From Nitrospirillum sp034427435 (lineage in GTDB: Bacteria > Pseudomonadota > Alphaproteobacteria > Azospirillales > Azospirillaceae): a stretch of 64,000 bases of DNA. Of this stretch, positions 16,690 to 25,785 are shown piece by piece. The notes under the pieces are model-generated. The model had not been told where the DNA came from, did no database searches, and saw only the letters and a list, made by a program, of their open reading frames with translations. Location: contig NZ_JAXQNP010000002.1 of NCBI RefSeq assembly GCF_034427435.1, forward strand, positions 558,001-622,000. The letters run 5' to 3'. Numbering within the stretch: the first letter of the stretch is position 1; each line of letters begins with the position of its first letter. The translations under genes and the position numbers were made by a program.

Positions 16690-17648
16690 TCAGACGGCGG
16701 CGATGGGCTTGCCCACCGCGTGCGGGAAGCCGCGCAGGAAGGCCGCCCCCTCCACCGGGCCCTTGCCCGGACGCTGCACGGTGGTGAGGCGCAGGGCGCC
16801 CTCGCCGCAAGCCACGGTCAGGGCGCTGTCCAGCAAGGTGCCGGGCGCGCCGGAACCGGCCACGGGTTCCGCCGCCAGCACCTTGATCTTCTCGACCGCT
16901 CCCCCGGTGGCGGCACCGGCCTCGACCGGGGCCTCGAACCAGGTGCCGGGCCAGGGGGTCAGCGCCCGCACCTGCCGGTCCAGCTCGGCCGCCGGCTTGG
17001 TGAAGTCCAGCAGCCCTTCCTCCTTGGCCAGCTTGGCGGCGTAGGTCACGCCCTCCTCCGGCTGCACGGTGGCGGGCAGATCGCCGGCCACCAGGCGTTC
17101 CAGCGCCGTGACAATCAGGCGGGCGCCCATGGCGGACAGGCCATCGTGCAACTGGCTGGCGGTCATGCGCGGGGTGAGGGGGATGCGCTCCTCCAACAGC
17201 ATGGGGCCGGTGTCCAGGCCCGCCTCCATCTGCATGATGGTGACGCCGCTCTCGGCGTCGCCGGCCAGGAGGGCCCGCTGGATGGGGGCCGCCCCCGCCA
17301 GCGCGGCAGCAGCGAGGCATGGATGTTGAGGCAGCCCAGGCGCGGCGCGTCCAGCACCGCCTGCGGCAGGATCAGGCCATAGGCCACCACCACCGCCACA
17401 TCCAGGTTGAGGTCCCGGAACTCCGCCTGCGCCTGCTCATTGCGCAGGGTGCGCGGCGTGCGGACGGGAATGCCCAGCGCCTGCGCCCGCGCATGCACCG
17501 GCGTGAGCTGTTCCTTATGCCCCCGCCCCGCCGGCCGGGGCGGCTGGCTGTAGACGCAGGCGACCTCATGCCCCGCCGCGACCAGGGCATCCAGCACGGG
17601 AACGGAAAAGTCGGGCGTGCCCATGAAGGCAAGGCGCAGGCGGGTCAT
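16690..17648 (-). pseudogene. fmt: Methionyl-tRNA formyltransferase, reading frame broken by one base
   Basis: Formylates initiator Met-tRNA. The ATG at 17648 starts MTRLRLAFMGTPDFSVPVLD. The catalytic Asn/His segment LGCLNIHASLLPRWRG is intact but the frame then fails at 17292-17296. The remainder, from IMQMEAGLDTGPMLLEERIP to HAVGKPIAAV, continues in another frame to the stop at 16690. Adding one G to the coding-strand G5 run joins both parts as RWRGAAPIQRALLAGDAESG, exactly the family sequence, giving 319 residues. All catalytic and C-terminal tRNA-binding segments are then present. Because fmt is a core gene and several genes here show the same one-base loss, a sequencing error is the likely cause. 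Confidence 0.9.
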
Positions 17649-17689
17649 GGGGTTGGCCTCCAACAAAACTAAAAGCGCCCCCTAAACCT

Positions 17690-17777
17690 GGCCTGCGACC
17701 GCAAGCCCCGGAGCGAGTACCGCAGGGCGCAGCGAGGAAGCCAAGCCGCCGGATGGCGGCGCCCGGCGCTTGAGGGA
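17690..17777 (+). repeat. Structured intergenic repeat, copy B
   Basis: Located between fmt and def, in antisense orientation to both. It has the first stem (GGC-TGC with GCA-GCC and one mismatch), a diverged middle, then AGGAAGCCAA, the stem GCCGCC/GGCGGC with GGAT between, and the tail GCCCGGCGCTTGAGGG. The second stem is not recognisable. Confidence 0.7.
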
Positions 17778-17809
17778 AAGACGAAAAAGCCGGCGCTTGA
17801 GGAACAGCG

Positions 17810-18316
17810 TCAACGAGCCGCCTTGGTCACCTTGCGCAGGATCATGTTGCGCTTTAGGGAGGACAGGTGGTCGATGAACAGCACGCCGTTCAGGTGGTCC
17901 ACCTCATGCTGGATGCAGCGGGCCAGCAGGTCGTCGCAATCGCGTTCCTGCACGCTGCCGGCGCGGTCGACATAGCGCACGCGGATCTGCTTGGGCCGCA
18001 CCACGTCGGCGTAAATCTCGGGGATGGAAAGGCAGCCCTCGTTGTGCACGCAGGTCTCATCCGACAGCCACAGCAGCTCCGGATTGGCCATGGCGATGGG
18101 TTCCTTGGCGCCTTCCTTATGCTCGGACACGTCCACCACGATGATGCGCTCCAGCAGGCCGATCTGCGGGGCGGCCAGGCCGATGCCGGGGGCCTTGTAC
18201 ATGGTCTCCAGCATGTCATCCATCAGCTTCACCACCCGGCCATCGACATTGGCGATGGGGGCGCACTTCTTCTTCAGGCGGGCGTCGGGAACGGTGAGGA
18301 TGGGCAGGAGGGCCAT
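17810..18316 (-). CDS. def: Peptide deformylase
   Basis: A 168-residue metalloenzyme that removes the formyl group from nascent proteins, the counterpart of fmt beside it. The three family motifs are present: GIGLAAPQIG (motif 1), EGCLSIPE (motif 2, metal-ligand Cys) and QHEVDHLNGVLF (motif 3, two metal His and catalytic Glu). The ATG at 18316 gives MALLPILTVPDARLKKKC, the normal N-terminus. The frame stays open upstream, but those residues do not match the family. A 160-base gap holding a repeat copy separates it from fmt. Confidence 0.96.
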   Translation of the reverse strand: MALLPILTVPDARLKKKCAPIANVDGRVVKLMDDMLETMYKAPGIGLAAPQIGLLERIIVVDVSEHKEGAKEPIAMANPELLWLSDETCVHNEGCLSIPEIYADVVRPKQIRVRYVDRAGSVQERDCDDLLARCIQHEVDHLNGVLFIDHLSSLKRNMILRKVTKAAR

Positions 18317-18551
18317 GGGTGTCGTGTCCAGGTCAAGCGGCGCCACGTTGGGCGGCAAATGAATTAGGGCGGCAAGTATAATCACTTGTTCCCCTGCGAG
18401 ATAGGGGAAGCCGTCGACGGGGGCAAGGCCCGGTTGCGGCGCGGGGGGTATGCGGACCCTTGCACATCGGGAAAGGGACATCCTGACAATTGATTCCGCC
18501 TGTCACTTATTCTAACGCTAAGGCATGCGTTAAGGGGGAACGCGCGTCACC

Positions 18552-19361
18552 ATGCAGCACCGTCATCATCGTCTGTTCGTCGCCCTGTGCCTTACCCTGA
18601 TGCCGGCCGCCGCCCCTGCGGCGGATGAGCCCGACGCCACCAAGCCCCGCCTGGACGTCGCTTCCTTCAAGCAGCCGGACTATCCAGCGGAATCGACGCG
18701 GGCGGGCGAGGAAGGCCGCGTCGGCATCAGTGTCCAATGTGAGGCGGACGGGCGCGTCAGCGACCCCCAGGTGGTGGAGCCCAGCGGCTTCGCCCGGCTG
18801 GACAACGCCGTGCTGGCCGTGGTGCCCGGCCTGCGCTGCTTTCCCGGTCACGACCCCAAGACGGGTGAGATCGTCACCGGCCGTACCCGCTTCCGTTTTA
18901 ATTTCAAGCTGCGGGAACCGCCGCCGCCGGCCAGCCTGCACCTCACCCCTGATGACATCCGCGACCTGGCGGCCGCCGCGCGCGCGGCCAACCCCGGCGT
19001 GACCATTCCGGAGCCCACGGACGGCGACAGCCAGCAGACCCTGTGGAAACTGGCGCTGGAGGCCAAGCTGGCGCCCGGCGCCTTCAAGCGTCCGGCCTAC
19101 CCGGCCGCATCCTTGGGGCAGGGTGAGGCGGGCACGGCGGCCGTCGCCTTCCTCTGCGGCATCGATGGCCATGTCACCACCAGCCGCATCATCAACAGCG
19201 CCGGCAGTCCGCGGCTGGACGCCGCCCTGTCCGAGGCGGTGCCCGTGGGCACCCCCTGCCTGCCCACGACCACGGGACCGGACAAACGGCCGGTGGCGTC
19301 CTGGGGCTTCGTCGCCCACGCCTTCACACCGCCGGCATCGGCACCGCCATCGAACCACTGA
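18552..19361 (+). CDS. Secreted protein with two TonB C-terminal-like domains
   Basis: A 269-residue protein with a signal peptide (basic MQHRHHR, hydrophobic core, likely cleavage after APA near residue 23). It contains two copies of a TonB C-terminal-like module. The first has QPDYPAESTRAGEEGRVGIS and DGRVSDPQVVEPSGFARLD; the second has RPAYPAASLGQGEAGTAAVA and DGHVTTSRIINSAGSPRLD. This is the pattern of TonB box-contacting domains. There is no membrane anchor or proline-rich spanning region as in TonB itself, so it is probably a soluble periplasmic protein. Each domain has cysteines that could pair. Its role is unknown. The ATG is preceded by GGGGGA. Confidence 0.8.
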   Translation: MQHRHHRLFVALCLTLMPAAAPAADEPDATKPRLDVASFKQPDYPAESTRAGEEGRVGISVQCEADGRVSDPQVVEPSGFARLDNAVLAVVPGLRCFPGHDPKTGEIVTGRTRFRFNFKLREPPPPASLHLTPDDIRDLAAAARAANPGVTIPEPTDGDSQQTLWKLALEAKLAPGAFKRPAYPAASLGQGEAGTAAVAFLCGIDGHVTTSRIINSAGSPRLDAALSEAVPVGTPCLPTTTGPDKRPVASWGFVAHAFTPPASAPPSNH

Positions 19362-19763
19362 CATTTGGCCCGCGACCACGGTCGCGATCAGCAGCACTTC
19401 CCGCCCCGAGAGAAACAACTGACCGTCCACCTGGTGGACAACGCTCCGTGCCGCCCTTGAATCCCCCAATGGTCGCTGTTGACGCGCGCCGCTGGGTCGG
19501 CCGCAGACCCCAAAACCACCCTATACAAAAGTATATATTGGTGATCCACATCGCCAGATGATCGTAACGGCGCAACAATTAATGAGTTAACCAAATAATA
19601 TTGGTTAACATTTCCCAGACACTACGCTATTTGCAGTAGGGATATACCAAATTCGTCATACTAATCTTGAACAATAAAAAAACAAAATCCATCCTGATTT
19701 CTCAAACAAATCCCCAAATCTCTAACGCACCACACCCGGCCACCCCGGGAAGGATACAGCCCC
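19362..19763. promoter_or_regulatory. AT-rich control region upstream of the chemoreceptor
   Basis: About 400 bases without a gene; the 19510-19720 part is strikingly AT-rich for this genome. It holds two inverted repeats: TATAC-AAAA-GTATA region (19522-19535) and GTTAACCAA/TTGGTTAAC with a six-base spacer (19586-19609). The second resembles paired CtrA half-sites (TTAACC), but the usual TTAA-N7-TTAA spacing is absent. No RNA gene is recognisable. It probably carries the promoter and regulator sites of the downstream gene. Confidence 0.5.
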
Positions 19764-21461
19764 ATGGCTTTGGAAAATCTCCGCATCTCAAACAAAATTA
19801 ACGTCATTGTCGGGCTGTTCTCCGCCGCCTTCCTGGTCTCGGTGGCGGTCAGCAGCGTGCGCATGCAGAAAATCGACGACGACTATTCGGATCTGGTCGC
19901 GCGCGTTGATCGCGCCGTCGTCGCCGGGGCGCGGGCGAACCGCAACCTGTCCACCTTTCTGGCCTACACTTACCAGCTGGCGTTCGAGACGACCGATGAA
20001 GGCAATGCCAAAGCCAAGACCCTGGTCGAGCAGAGCCAGAAAAGATACGGCGCTTTCATGGATGAGGCCCGTCAGGGCCTGCCGGAAATGGCGGGTGATT
20101 TCAAAGCGGTAGATGCGGAGGCCAAGGCGGCGTTCATCGCGTGCGCGCCGACGATCGACCTGGCGGCGAAGACCTCGACGGCGGAAGAAAGCCAAAAGGC
20201 GGCCGGTGAAATCAAGGCCCGCTGCGCGCCCTTGATCACCCAGGCGACGCAAAGTCTGGCCGCGTTCAATGACAAGGCCGCCGCGTACTCGCGGAAAGTG
20301 TCCGATGAGTTGAGCGACCGGACCGACACCACCATCAGGACGCAGATAATCCTGGCCATCGGCAGCATCGCGGCCATCCTGGCCCTGGCGCTGTGGATCA
20401 GCCGCGCCGCCATCACCCGGCCGCTGAACGTGCTGCGCGTCGCCATGGAGGCGTTGGCCACCGGCGATTTCAGCGCCGAGGTCACCGGCCAGGCGCGCAA
20501 GGATGAGGTCGGCCTGATGGCCCGCAGCGTCCAGGTCTTCAAAACCAACGGCCTGGAGGTGCTGCGCCTGCGCGAGGAACAGGAACGGCAGAAGGAGATC
20601 GCCGCCCAGGAACAGAAGCGGGTGCTGAACCAGATGGCCGACGCGTTCGAGGCCAAGGTCATGGCCGTCGTCCAGGCCGTCACCCTGTCCTCGGGTGAGT
20701 TGCAGGACACGGCCAAGACCATGTCGTCCAGCGCCAGCGAGTCCACCATGCGCTCCACCACCGTCGCCGCGGCGGCCGAGCAGGCCTCGGCCAACGTCCA
20801 GACGGTGGCGGCCGCGTCTGAGGAGCTGACCTCCTCCATCATCGAGATTTCCCGCCAGGTCACCGACTCCGCCCGCATCGCCACCACGGCGTCGGAGGAG
20901 GCGGCCCGCACCAACGCGCTGGTCACCAACCTGGCGGAGGCGGCCAACCGCATCGGCCAGGTGGTGAAGCTGATCACCGACATCGCCAGCCAGACCAACC
21001 TGCTGGCCCTGAACGCCACCATCGAGGCGGCGCGCGCCGGCGATGCCGGCAAGGGCTTCTCCGTCGTGGCGAACGAGGTGAAGTCGCTGGCCAACCAAAC
21101 GGCCAAGGCCACGGACGAGATCGGCGAGCAGGTGACCTCCATCCAGGAGGAAACCCGCCGCACCGTGGCCGCCATCGGCGAGATCGCCACCACCATCGAG
21201 CGCCTGGGCGCCATCTCCACCGGCATCTCCTCCGCCGTGGAGGAGCAAGGTGCCGCGACGCAGGAGATTTCCCGCAACGTGCAGGAGGCCGCCCAGGGCA
21301 CCCAGCAGGTCAGCGAGAACATCAGCGCCGTCTCGGAAAGCGCCACCGTCACCGGCGCCGCCGCCACCCAGGTCCTGGCCTCCGCCAGCGAACTGGCCGG
21401 CCTGTCCGTCCAACTGCGCCAGGAGGTCCAGGACTTCCTGGTCACGGTGCGCGCGGCCTGA
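19764..21461 (+). CDS. Methyl-accepting chemotaxis protein
   Basis: A 565-residue transmembrane chemoreceptor. A first membrane helix (about 12-32) is followed by a roughly 160-residue periplasmic ligand-binding domain, a second membrane helix (about 192-212, ILAIGSIAAILALALWI) and HAMP (213-270). The signalling coiled coil follows, with the conserved hairpin tip (DIASQTNLLALNATIEAARA and GKGFSVVANEVKSLA). Flanking glutamine/glutamate-rich methylation helices are present. The sensor domain is helical and contains two cysteines, and its ligand is unknown. No C-terminal CheR-binding pentapeptide is seen. The start has AAGGA upstream. It stands alone behind an AT-rich control region. Confidence 0.95.
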   Translation: MALENLRISNKINVIVGLFSAAFLVSVAVSSVRMQKIDDDYSDLVARVDRAVVAGARANRNLSTFLAYTYQLAFETTDEGNAKAKTLVEQSQKRYGAFMDEARQGLPEMAGDFKAVDAEAKAAFIACAPTIDLAAKTSTAEESQKAAGEIKARCAPLITQATQSLAAFNDKAAAYSRKVSDELSDRTDTTIRTQIILAIGSIAAILALALWISRAAITRPLNVLRVAMEALATGDFSAEVTGQARKDEVGLMARSVQVFKTNGLEVLRLREEQERQKEIAAQEQKRVLNQMADAFEAKVMAVVQAVTLSSGELQDTAKTMSSSASESTMRSTTVAAAAEQASANVQTVAAASEELTSSIIEISRQVTDSARIATTASEEAARTNALVTNLAEAANRIGQVVKLITDIASQTNLLALNATIEAARAGDAGKGFSVVANEVKSLANQTAKATDEIGEQVTSIQEETRRTVAAIGEIATTIERLGAISTGISSAVEEQGAATQEISRNVQEAAQGTQQVSENISAVSESATVTGAAATQVLASASELAGLSVQLRQEVQDFLVTVRAA

Positions 21462-21497
21462 GGCGGCTCAGAGGCCGCTTGGGGTGGGGGCGCTCCC

Positions 21498-22106
21498 TCA
21501 CCCCAACGTCCGCCGCGCCCTTAGGGCGGCGGTGAGGGTGCCGTCGTCCAGGTAGTCCAGTTCACCGCCCACGGGGACGCCGTGGGCCAGACGGCTGATG
21601 GCGACGTTCAGGCCAGACAGGCGGTCGGTCAGGTAATGGGCGGTGGTCTGGCCGCCGGCGGTGGCGTTCAGGGCCAGGATGACCTCGCGCACCGGCGTGC
21701 CATCCGAACCCTGGGCCACGCGGGCCAGCAGGCCAGGCACGGCCAGGTCGTCGGGGCCGATGCCGTCCAGGGCCGACAGGGTGCCGCCCAGCACATGGTA
21801 GAGGCCGCGATAGGCGCCCGTGCGCTCCAGCGCCCAGAGGTCGCCCACCTCCTCCACCACGCACAGGGTGGCGCGGTCGCGGGCGGGGTCGCGGCAGACG
21901 CCGCAGGGGTCGACCGTGTCCAGGTTGCCGCAGACGGGGCAGGTGCGGATGCGGGCGGCGGCGGCGGCCAGCGCCTCGGCCAACGGGTCCATCAGCTGGT
22001 CGCGCTTCTTGATCAGGTGCAAGGCGGCACGGCGGGCCGAGCGCGGACCCAGGCCCGGCAGGCGCGACAACAGCTGTATCAGGCGGTCGATTTCAGGGCC
22101 GATCAT
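21498..22106 (-). CDS. recR: Recombination protein RecR
   Basis: A 202-residue DNA-binding protein that works with RecO/RecF to load RecA at gaps. N-terminal helix-hairpin-helix (SRLPGLGPRSARRAALHL), a four-cysteine zinc finger (Cys56, Cys59, Cys68, Cys71), a Toprim domain (LCVVEEVGDLWALERTGAY) and the C-terminal SRLAHGVPVGGELDYLDDGT are all in family order. It is the last gene of the ffs-dnaX-ybaB-recR order but is separated from ybaB by a strong hairpin, so it may also have its own promoter. Confidence 0.97.
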   Translation of the reverse strand: MIGPEIDRLIQLLSRLPGLGPRSARRAALHLIKKRDQLMDPLAEALAAAAARIRTCPVCGNLDTVDPCGVCRDPARDRATLCVVEEVGDLWALERTGAYRGLYHVLGGTLSALDGIGPDDLAVPGLLARVAQGSDGTPVREVILALNATAGGQTTAHYLTDRLSGLNVAISRLAHGVPVGGELDYLDDGTLTAALRARRTLG

Positions 22107-22155
22107 GGCGCCAAGATAGGGGCTGTGCCGGCTTTGTTCCAGCGGGGAAAATGCA

Positions 22156-22185
22156 AACGCCGGGCCCGTCGCCAGGCCCGGCGTT
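22156..22185 (-). terminator. Hairpin terminator between ybaB and recR
   Basis: AACGCCGGGCC and GGGCCCGGCGTT pair around a short loop on the minus strand, followed by TTGCATTTT. It would end or attenuate the dnaX-ybaB transcript before recR. Confidence 0.65.
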
Positions 22186-22214
22186 CAAAACCACACCCTG
22201 AAGGGTGGCGCCGA

Positions 22215-22538
22215 TCAGAACGGCAGCTTCATGCCCGGCGGCAGCTTCAGGCCGCCCATGAGCTTGTTGGTCTCTTCGGCGATGTGCGCCTCGACCTTGC
22301 TCTTGGCGTCGTTGAAGGCGGCGACCAGCAGGTCCTCCAGCACCTCGATGTCCTCGGGGTCGACGACGGACTTGTCGAGCTTCACCTTCTTCAGCTCGCC
22401 CTTGCCGTTGACCACGACGCGGACCATGCCGGCGCCGGACTGGCCGTCGGCCTCGATCTCGCCCAGCTTGCCCTGCATTTCCTGCATCTTGGCCTGCATC
22501 TGCTGGGCCTGCTTCATCATCTGGCCGATGTTTTTCAT
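22215..22538 (-). CDS. ybaB: YbaB/EbfC family nucleoid-associated protein
   Basis: A 107-residue DNA-binding protein of the nucleoid. It begins MKNIGQMMKQAQQMQAKMQE, the methionine/glutamine-rich helix of the family, then GMVRVVVNGKGELKKVKLD and a C-terminal dimer helix. It starts three bases after the dnaX stop, the standard arrangement. Confidence 0.96.
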   Translation of the reverse strand: MKNIGQMMKQAQQMQAKMQEMQGKLGEIEADGQSGAGMVRVVVNGKGELKKVKLDKSVVDPEDIEVLEDLLVAAFNDAKSKVEAHIAEETNKLMGGLKLPPGMKLPF

Positions 22539-22541
22539 GGC

Positions 22542-24569
22542 CTAAAAATCTCCTTCCCAGTCGCCGTCGCTCATATCGGGCGGCGCGTCGAAATACGGGT
22601 TGTCCGGGGCATCCATACCGCCATCCTCGTAAGAAGGGAAGGCGGGGGCGCGTGCGGCCTCTTCGGCGGCGGCCTTGGCGGCGGCGGCGGCCACTTGGTC
22701 CAGGTCGCGCACCGCCGTCATCTTGGCACCGGGAAAGGCGGCCATGAGGGCCTGCACCAGGGGGCTGGCGGCCGCCTGCTCACGGGTGCGGTTCTCCGCC
22801 GCGCGATCCTGGTCGCTGAGCGTGGGCTCGCCGGGGGCGCCGGAAACGGTGACGATCCAGCGCCGGCCGGTCCATTCCGTCAGCAGCTGCCCCACCCGGC
22901 CGGCTAGGTTGGGCACGGCCATGGCGGTGGGCCGCAGCTCGATCAGCCCCGGCTCGAACTTCACCAGGTGGACCATGCTCAACAGGTTGCCCTGCAGCAT
23001 GCCCTCGCGCCGGGCGCCGAACAGCTCCGCCACCTCGCGGAAGGATTTGGGATCGGCCGGGGGCAAGTCCGGCACAGGCTCCGCCACCGGCGCCGGGGCC
23101 GCCACGGGCGCCGCCTTCATCGCGCCGGCCAAGCCGCCCCCCAAACCGCCGCGCAGCACGGCCATGGGCGCGCCACCGCCATTGGCGGTGCCGTTGGACA
23201 GGGCCATGCCGCGTGCCATCGTGCCACCGTTGCCGCCGCCCGCCGACGCACCACCCCCGTTACCGCCGCCACCCATGGGGGCACCGGTGGGCACGCCGCC
23301 CTCCATCACCTTGCGCACCAGGTCGCCCGGACTGGGCAGGTCGGCGGCGTAGGCCAGGCGGATCAGCACCATTTCCAGGGCCTGCATGGGCACCGGCGCC
23401 TGCTGCACCTCCGATAGGCCCTTCAGCAGGATCTGCCAGGCGCGGGCCAGGGCGGGCATGCCCAGCTTGGCCGCCAGGTCGCCGCCGCGCACCCGCTCCA
23501 TCTCCGGAATGCCCTGGTCCTGGGCGGTGCCGGGAACCACGCGGGCGCGGGTCAGGAAGTGGGTGAAGTCCAGCAGGTCCTGGGCGATGACCACCGGGTC
23601 GGCGCCGCGCTTGTGCAAATCGTCTAGCACGGCCAGGGCGTCGGCTGGCTTGCCGGACATGGTCGATTCGAACAGGTCCACCACCAGGGTGCGGTCGGCC
23701 AAGCCCAGCATGTCGCGGACCTGGAGCCCGGTCACGGCACCACCGCCCAGCGCGATGGCCTGGTCCAGCAGCGACAGGCCGTCACGCACCGACCCATCGG
23801 CGGCCCGGGCGATGAGGCTCAGCGCCTCCGCCTCCACCGGCACCGATTCCTGGTCGGCGATGCGGCCGAAATGGGCCTGCAGGGTGCCCTGGTCCACGCG
23901 GCGCAGGTCGAAGCGCTGGCAGCGCGACAGCACCGTCACCGGCACCTTGCGGATCTCGGTGGTGGCGAAGACGAACTTCACATGCGGCGGCGGCTCCTCC
24001 AGCGTCTTCAGCAGCGCGTTGAACGCGCTGCGCGACAGCATGTGGACCTCGTCGATGACGTAGACCTTGTAGCGGGCGCCGGCGGGGGCGTAGCGCACGC
24101 CCTCGATGATCTCGCGGATATTGTCGACCGAGGTGTTGCTGGCCGCGTCCATCTCGATGACGTCGACGTTGCGGTCCTGGGAAATGGACACGCACTGCTC
24201 ACACACGCCGCAGGGGCTGACGGTGGGGCCGCCCTGGCCGTCGGGGCCGACGCAGTTCAGCGCGCGGGCGATGATGCGGGCGGTGGTGGTCTTGCCCACG
24301 CCGCGCACGCCGGTCAGCATATAGGCCTGGTGGATGCGCCCGGACTGGATGGCGTTGCGCAGGGTGCGCACCAGGGCGTCCTGGCCGATCAGCTCATCGA
24401 AATTGCGGGGGCGGTACTTGCGGGCCAGCACGCGATAGACGGCGTTGCCGGCGGGGGCGGGGGACTGGACGTCGGGGAAAGCGGGCTCTGATCGGTCACG
24501 GGATCGCTCAACCCTTCCGGCGCTGGCTGCCGCCGGCCCTGCGCGGGCCGGACCGTGTGGCCGGCCCAA
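22542..24569 (-). CDS. dnaX: DNA polymerase III subunits gamma and tau
   Basis: A 675-residue clamp-loader ATPase. The conserved part begins at YRVLARKYRPRNFDELIGQ (about residue 45). Walker A is GVRGVGKTTTA, the zinc module has four cysteines (ALNC and CGVCEQC), Walker B is VIDEVHML and sensor 1 FATTE. A low-complexity glycine/alanine-rich linker (about 430-510) leads to the tau-specific C-terminal domain that binds the polymerase. No A-rich slippery site for a programmed gamma frameshift is visible. The first 40 residues are outside the conserved region, so the true start may be further downstream. The small SRP RNA gene lies just upstream on the same strand. Confidence 0.95.
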   Translation of the reverse strand: MGRPHGPARAGPAAASAGRVERSRDRSEPAFPDVQSPAPAGNAVYRVLARKYRPRNFDELIGQDALVRTLRNAIQSGRIHQAYMLTGVRGVGKTTTARIIARALNCVGPDGQGGPTVSPCGVCEQCVSISQDRNVDVIEMDAASNTSVDNIREIIEGVRYAPAGARYKVYVIDEVHMLSRSAFNALLKTLEEPPPHVKFVFATTEIRKVPVTVLSRCQRFDLRRVDQGTLQAHFGRIADQESVPVEAEALSLIARAADGSVRDGLSLLDQAIALGGGAVTGLQVRDMLGLADRTLVVDLFESTMSGKPADALAVLDDLHKRGADPVVIAQDLLDFTHFLTRARVVPGTAQDQGIPEMERVRGGDLAAKLGMPALARAWQILLKGLSEVQQAPVPMQALEMVLIRLAYAADLPSPGDLVRKVMEGGVPTGAPMGGGGNGGGASAGGGNGGTMARGMALSNGTANGGGAPMAVLRGGLGGGLAGAMKAAPVAAPAPVAEPVPDLPPADPKSFREVAELFGARREGMLQGNLLSMVHLVKFEPGLIELRPTAMAVPNLAGRVGQLLTEWTGRRWIVTVSGAPGEPTLSDQDRAAENRTREQAAASPLVQALMAAFPGAKMTAVRDLDQVAAAAAKAAAEEAARAPAFPSYEDGGMDAPDNPYFDAPPDMSDGDWEGDF

Positions 24570-24594
24570 AGGCGGCGTTCAGATTTTATGAGGT

Positions 24595-24691
24595 GGGAGG
24601 CTGGACATGCGACCCGCGCCGAAACTCGTTACGGCTGCTTCCTTCCGGACCTGACCGGGTTGGCGAGGGACACGTCCGCCGCCAACCTCCC
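24595..24691 (-). ncRNA. ffs: Signal recognition particle RNA (small bacterial type, 4.5S)
   Basis: The minus strand carries GTCCGGAAGGAAGCAGC, the universally conserved SRP RNA domain IV apical loop and symmetric-loop region. It lies within a long hairpin whose ends pair (GGGAGGTTGG with CCAGCCTCCC). Total length is about 97 nt, normal for the small form. The RNA binds Ffh to target membrane proteins. It lies directly upstream of dnaX, a very common position. Confidence 0.95.
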
Positions 24692-24698
24692 GCCGCCA

Positions 24699-24727
24699 TA
24701 TATCGGCATCGACCCACCCCATAGCAA
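24699..24727 (-). promoter_or_regulatory. Likely promoter of ffs
   Basis: On the minus strand TTGCTA and GATATA are separated by 17 bases. The -10 box ends about seven bases before the deduced 5' end of the SRP RNA. Confidence 0.55.
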
Positions 24728-24804
24728 GTGAAAAGGCGGCAGGGCCGCCCCGCCTGTTCCGATGCGCCCGCGACCCGGGGTGGTCTTGCCCCCTCCGGTC
24801 GGTC

Positions 24805-25785
24805 ATGAGACCAATGGTGATCATGACGAACCGGTCCCAAAAGAACTTCTACACCGGCGCCGGCCTGGACCGCGCCACCGTCGCCCGCAAGCAGGCCGAG
24901 TGGCTGGCCCAGCGCCTGGCGGCGCCAGACAGCCGCTTCCTGGCCGTCTGGCGAGGCCAGTTCCTGGTGACCTCGCCGCCGGAAGGGACGGAAGCGCTGG
25001 ACGGGACGCCCGTACGGCCCGTCTACCTGGACCCGGCCAGCCCGTGGTGGCGTGAGGCCGCGACCCTGGCCCCCGCCTTCCTGGGCGTGGAGGGCGACAT
25101 CGCCCATTTCGCCGTCGACCTGTCGGGCCTTGAGGAAGACCATCCGGCGCTGCTGGGCCTGGGCACACCGGTGGAGCTGCGCACCCTGGCCCACCAGGTG
25201 GACCGGCCCACGGCCAGCCTGCTGGCCTATGTCCGCGGCCTGCTGGGCTGGCACCAGCGCCACCGGTTCTGCGGCGTCTGCGGCACGGTGACCGAGGTGA
25301 TCGAGGGCGGGCATGTCCGCCGCTGCACCAACCCCGACTGCAAGACCCTGCATTTCCCCCGCACCGATCCCGCCGTGATCATGCTGGTGCATGACGGCGA
25401 CCGCTGCGTCCTGGGCCGGCAAAGCCGTTTCGGCCAGGGCATGTATTCCACCCTGGCCGGATTCGTGGAGCCGGGCGAGAGCCTGGAGGAGGCGGTGGCG
25501 CGCGAGGTGATGGAGGAGGCCGGCATCCAGGTGACGGATGTGCGCTATCTCTCCTCCCAGCCCTGGCCCTTCCCCTCCTCCCTCATGCTGGGCTTCCACG
25601 CCCGCGCCGTGACCACCGAGTTGAAGGTGGATCTGGAGGAGTTGGAGGACGCGCGCTGGTTCAGCCGGGAGGAGGTGTACCAGGCCAGCCTGCGGCGCGG
25701 GCCGCCGGACGGCAGCTTGCGCCTGCCCGGCGCCGACAGCATCGCCCGCCGCCTGATCGAGGATTGGCTGGAGGGCGACGTTTAA
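24805..25785 (+). CDS. nudC: NAD(+) diphosphatase / RNA de-NADding Nudix hydrolase
   Basis: A 326-residue enzyme that hydrolyses NAD(H) to NMN and AMP and can remove NAD caps from RNA. It has an N-terminal domain, a four-cysteine zinc ribbon (FCGVCG and CTNPDC), and the Nudix box (GFVEPGE, then AREVMEEAGI). The NudC-specific SQPWPFP motif directly follows it, and this array separates NudC from other Nudix proteins. The start could be 24805 or the ATG at 24823 (MTNRSQKNFYTG). It overlaps the convergent hisN-like gene by four bases. Confidence 0.94.
   Translation: MRPMVIMTNRSQKNFYTGAGLDRATVARKQAEWLAQRLAAPDSRFLAVWRGQFLVTSPPEGTEALDGTPVRPVYLDPASPWWREAATLAPAFLGVEGDIAHFAVDLSGLEEDHPALLGLGTPVELRTLAHQVDRPTASLLAYVRGLLGWHQRHRFCGVCGTVTEVIEGGHVRRCTNPDCKTLHFPRTDPAVIMLVHDGDRCVLGRQSRFGQGMYSTLAGFVEPGESLEEAVAREVMEEAGIQVTDVRYLSSQPWPFPSSLMLGFHARAVTTELKVDLEELEDARWFSREEVYQASLRRGPPDGSLRLPGADSIARRLIEDWLEGDV

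Noticed and set aside
19586..19609. Canonical CtrA site (TTAA-N7-TTAA)
   Set aside because: The TTAA pairs are separated by 4 or 14 bases, not 7. Only the half-site resemblance is kept as a weak idea.
22542..24569. Programmed frameshift in dnaX producing gamma
   Set aside because: No A-rich slippery heptamer is visible in the linker region; the GC-rich glycine tract is low complexity only.
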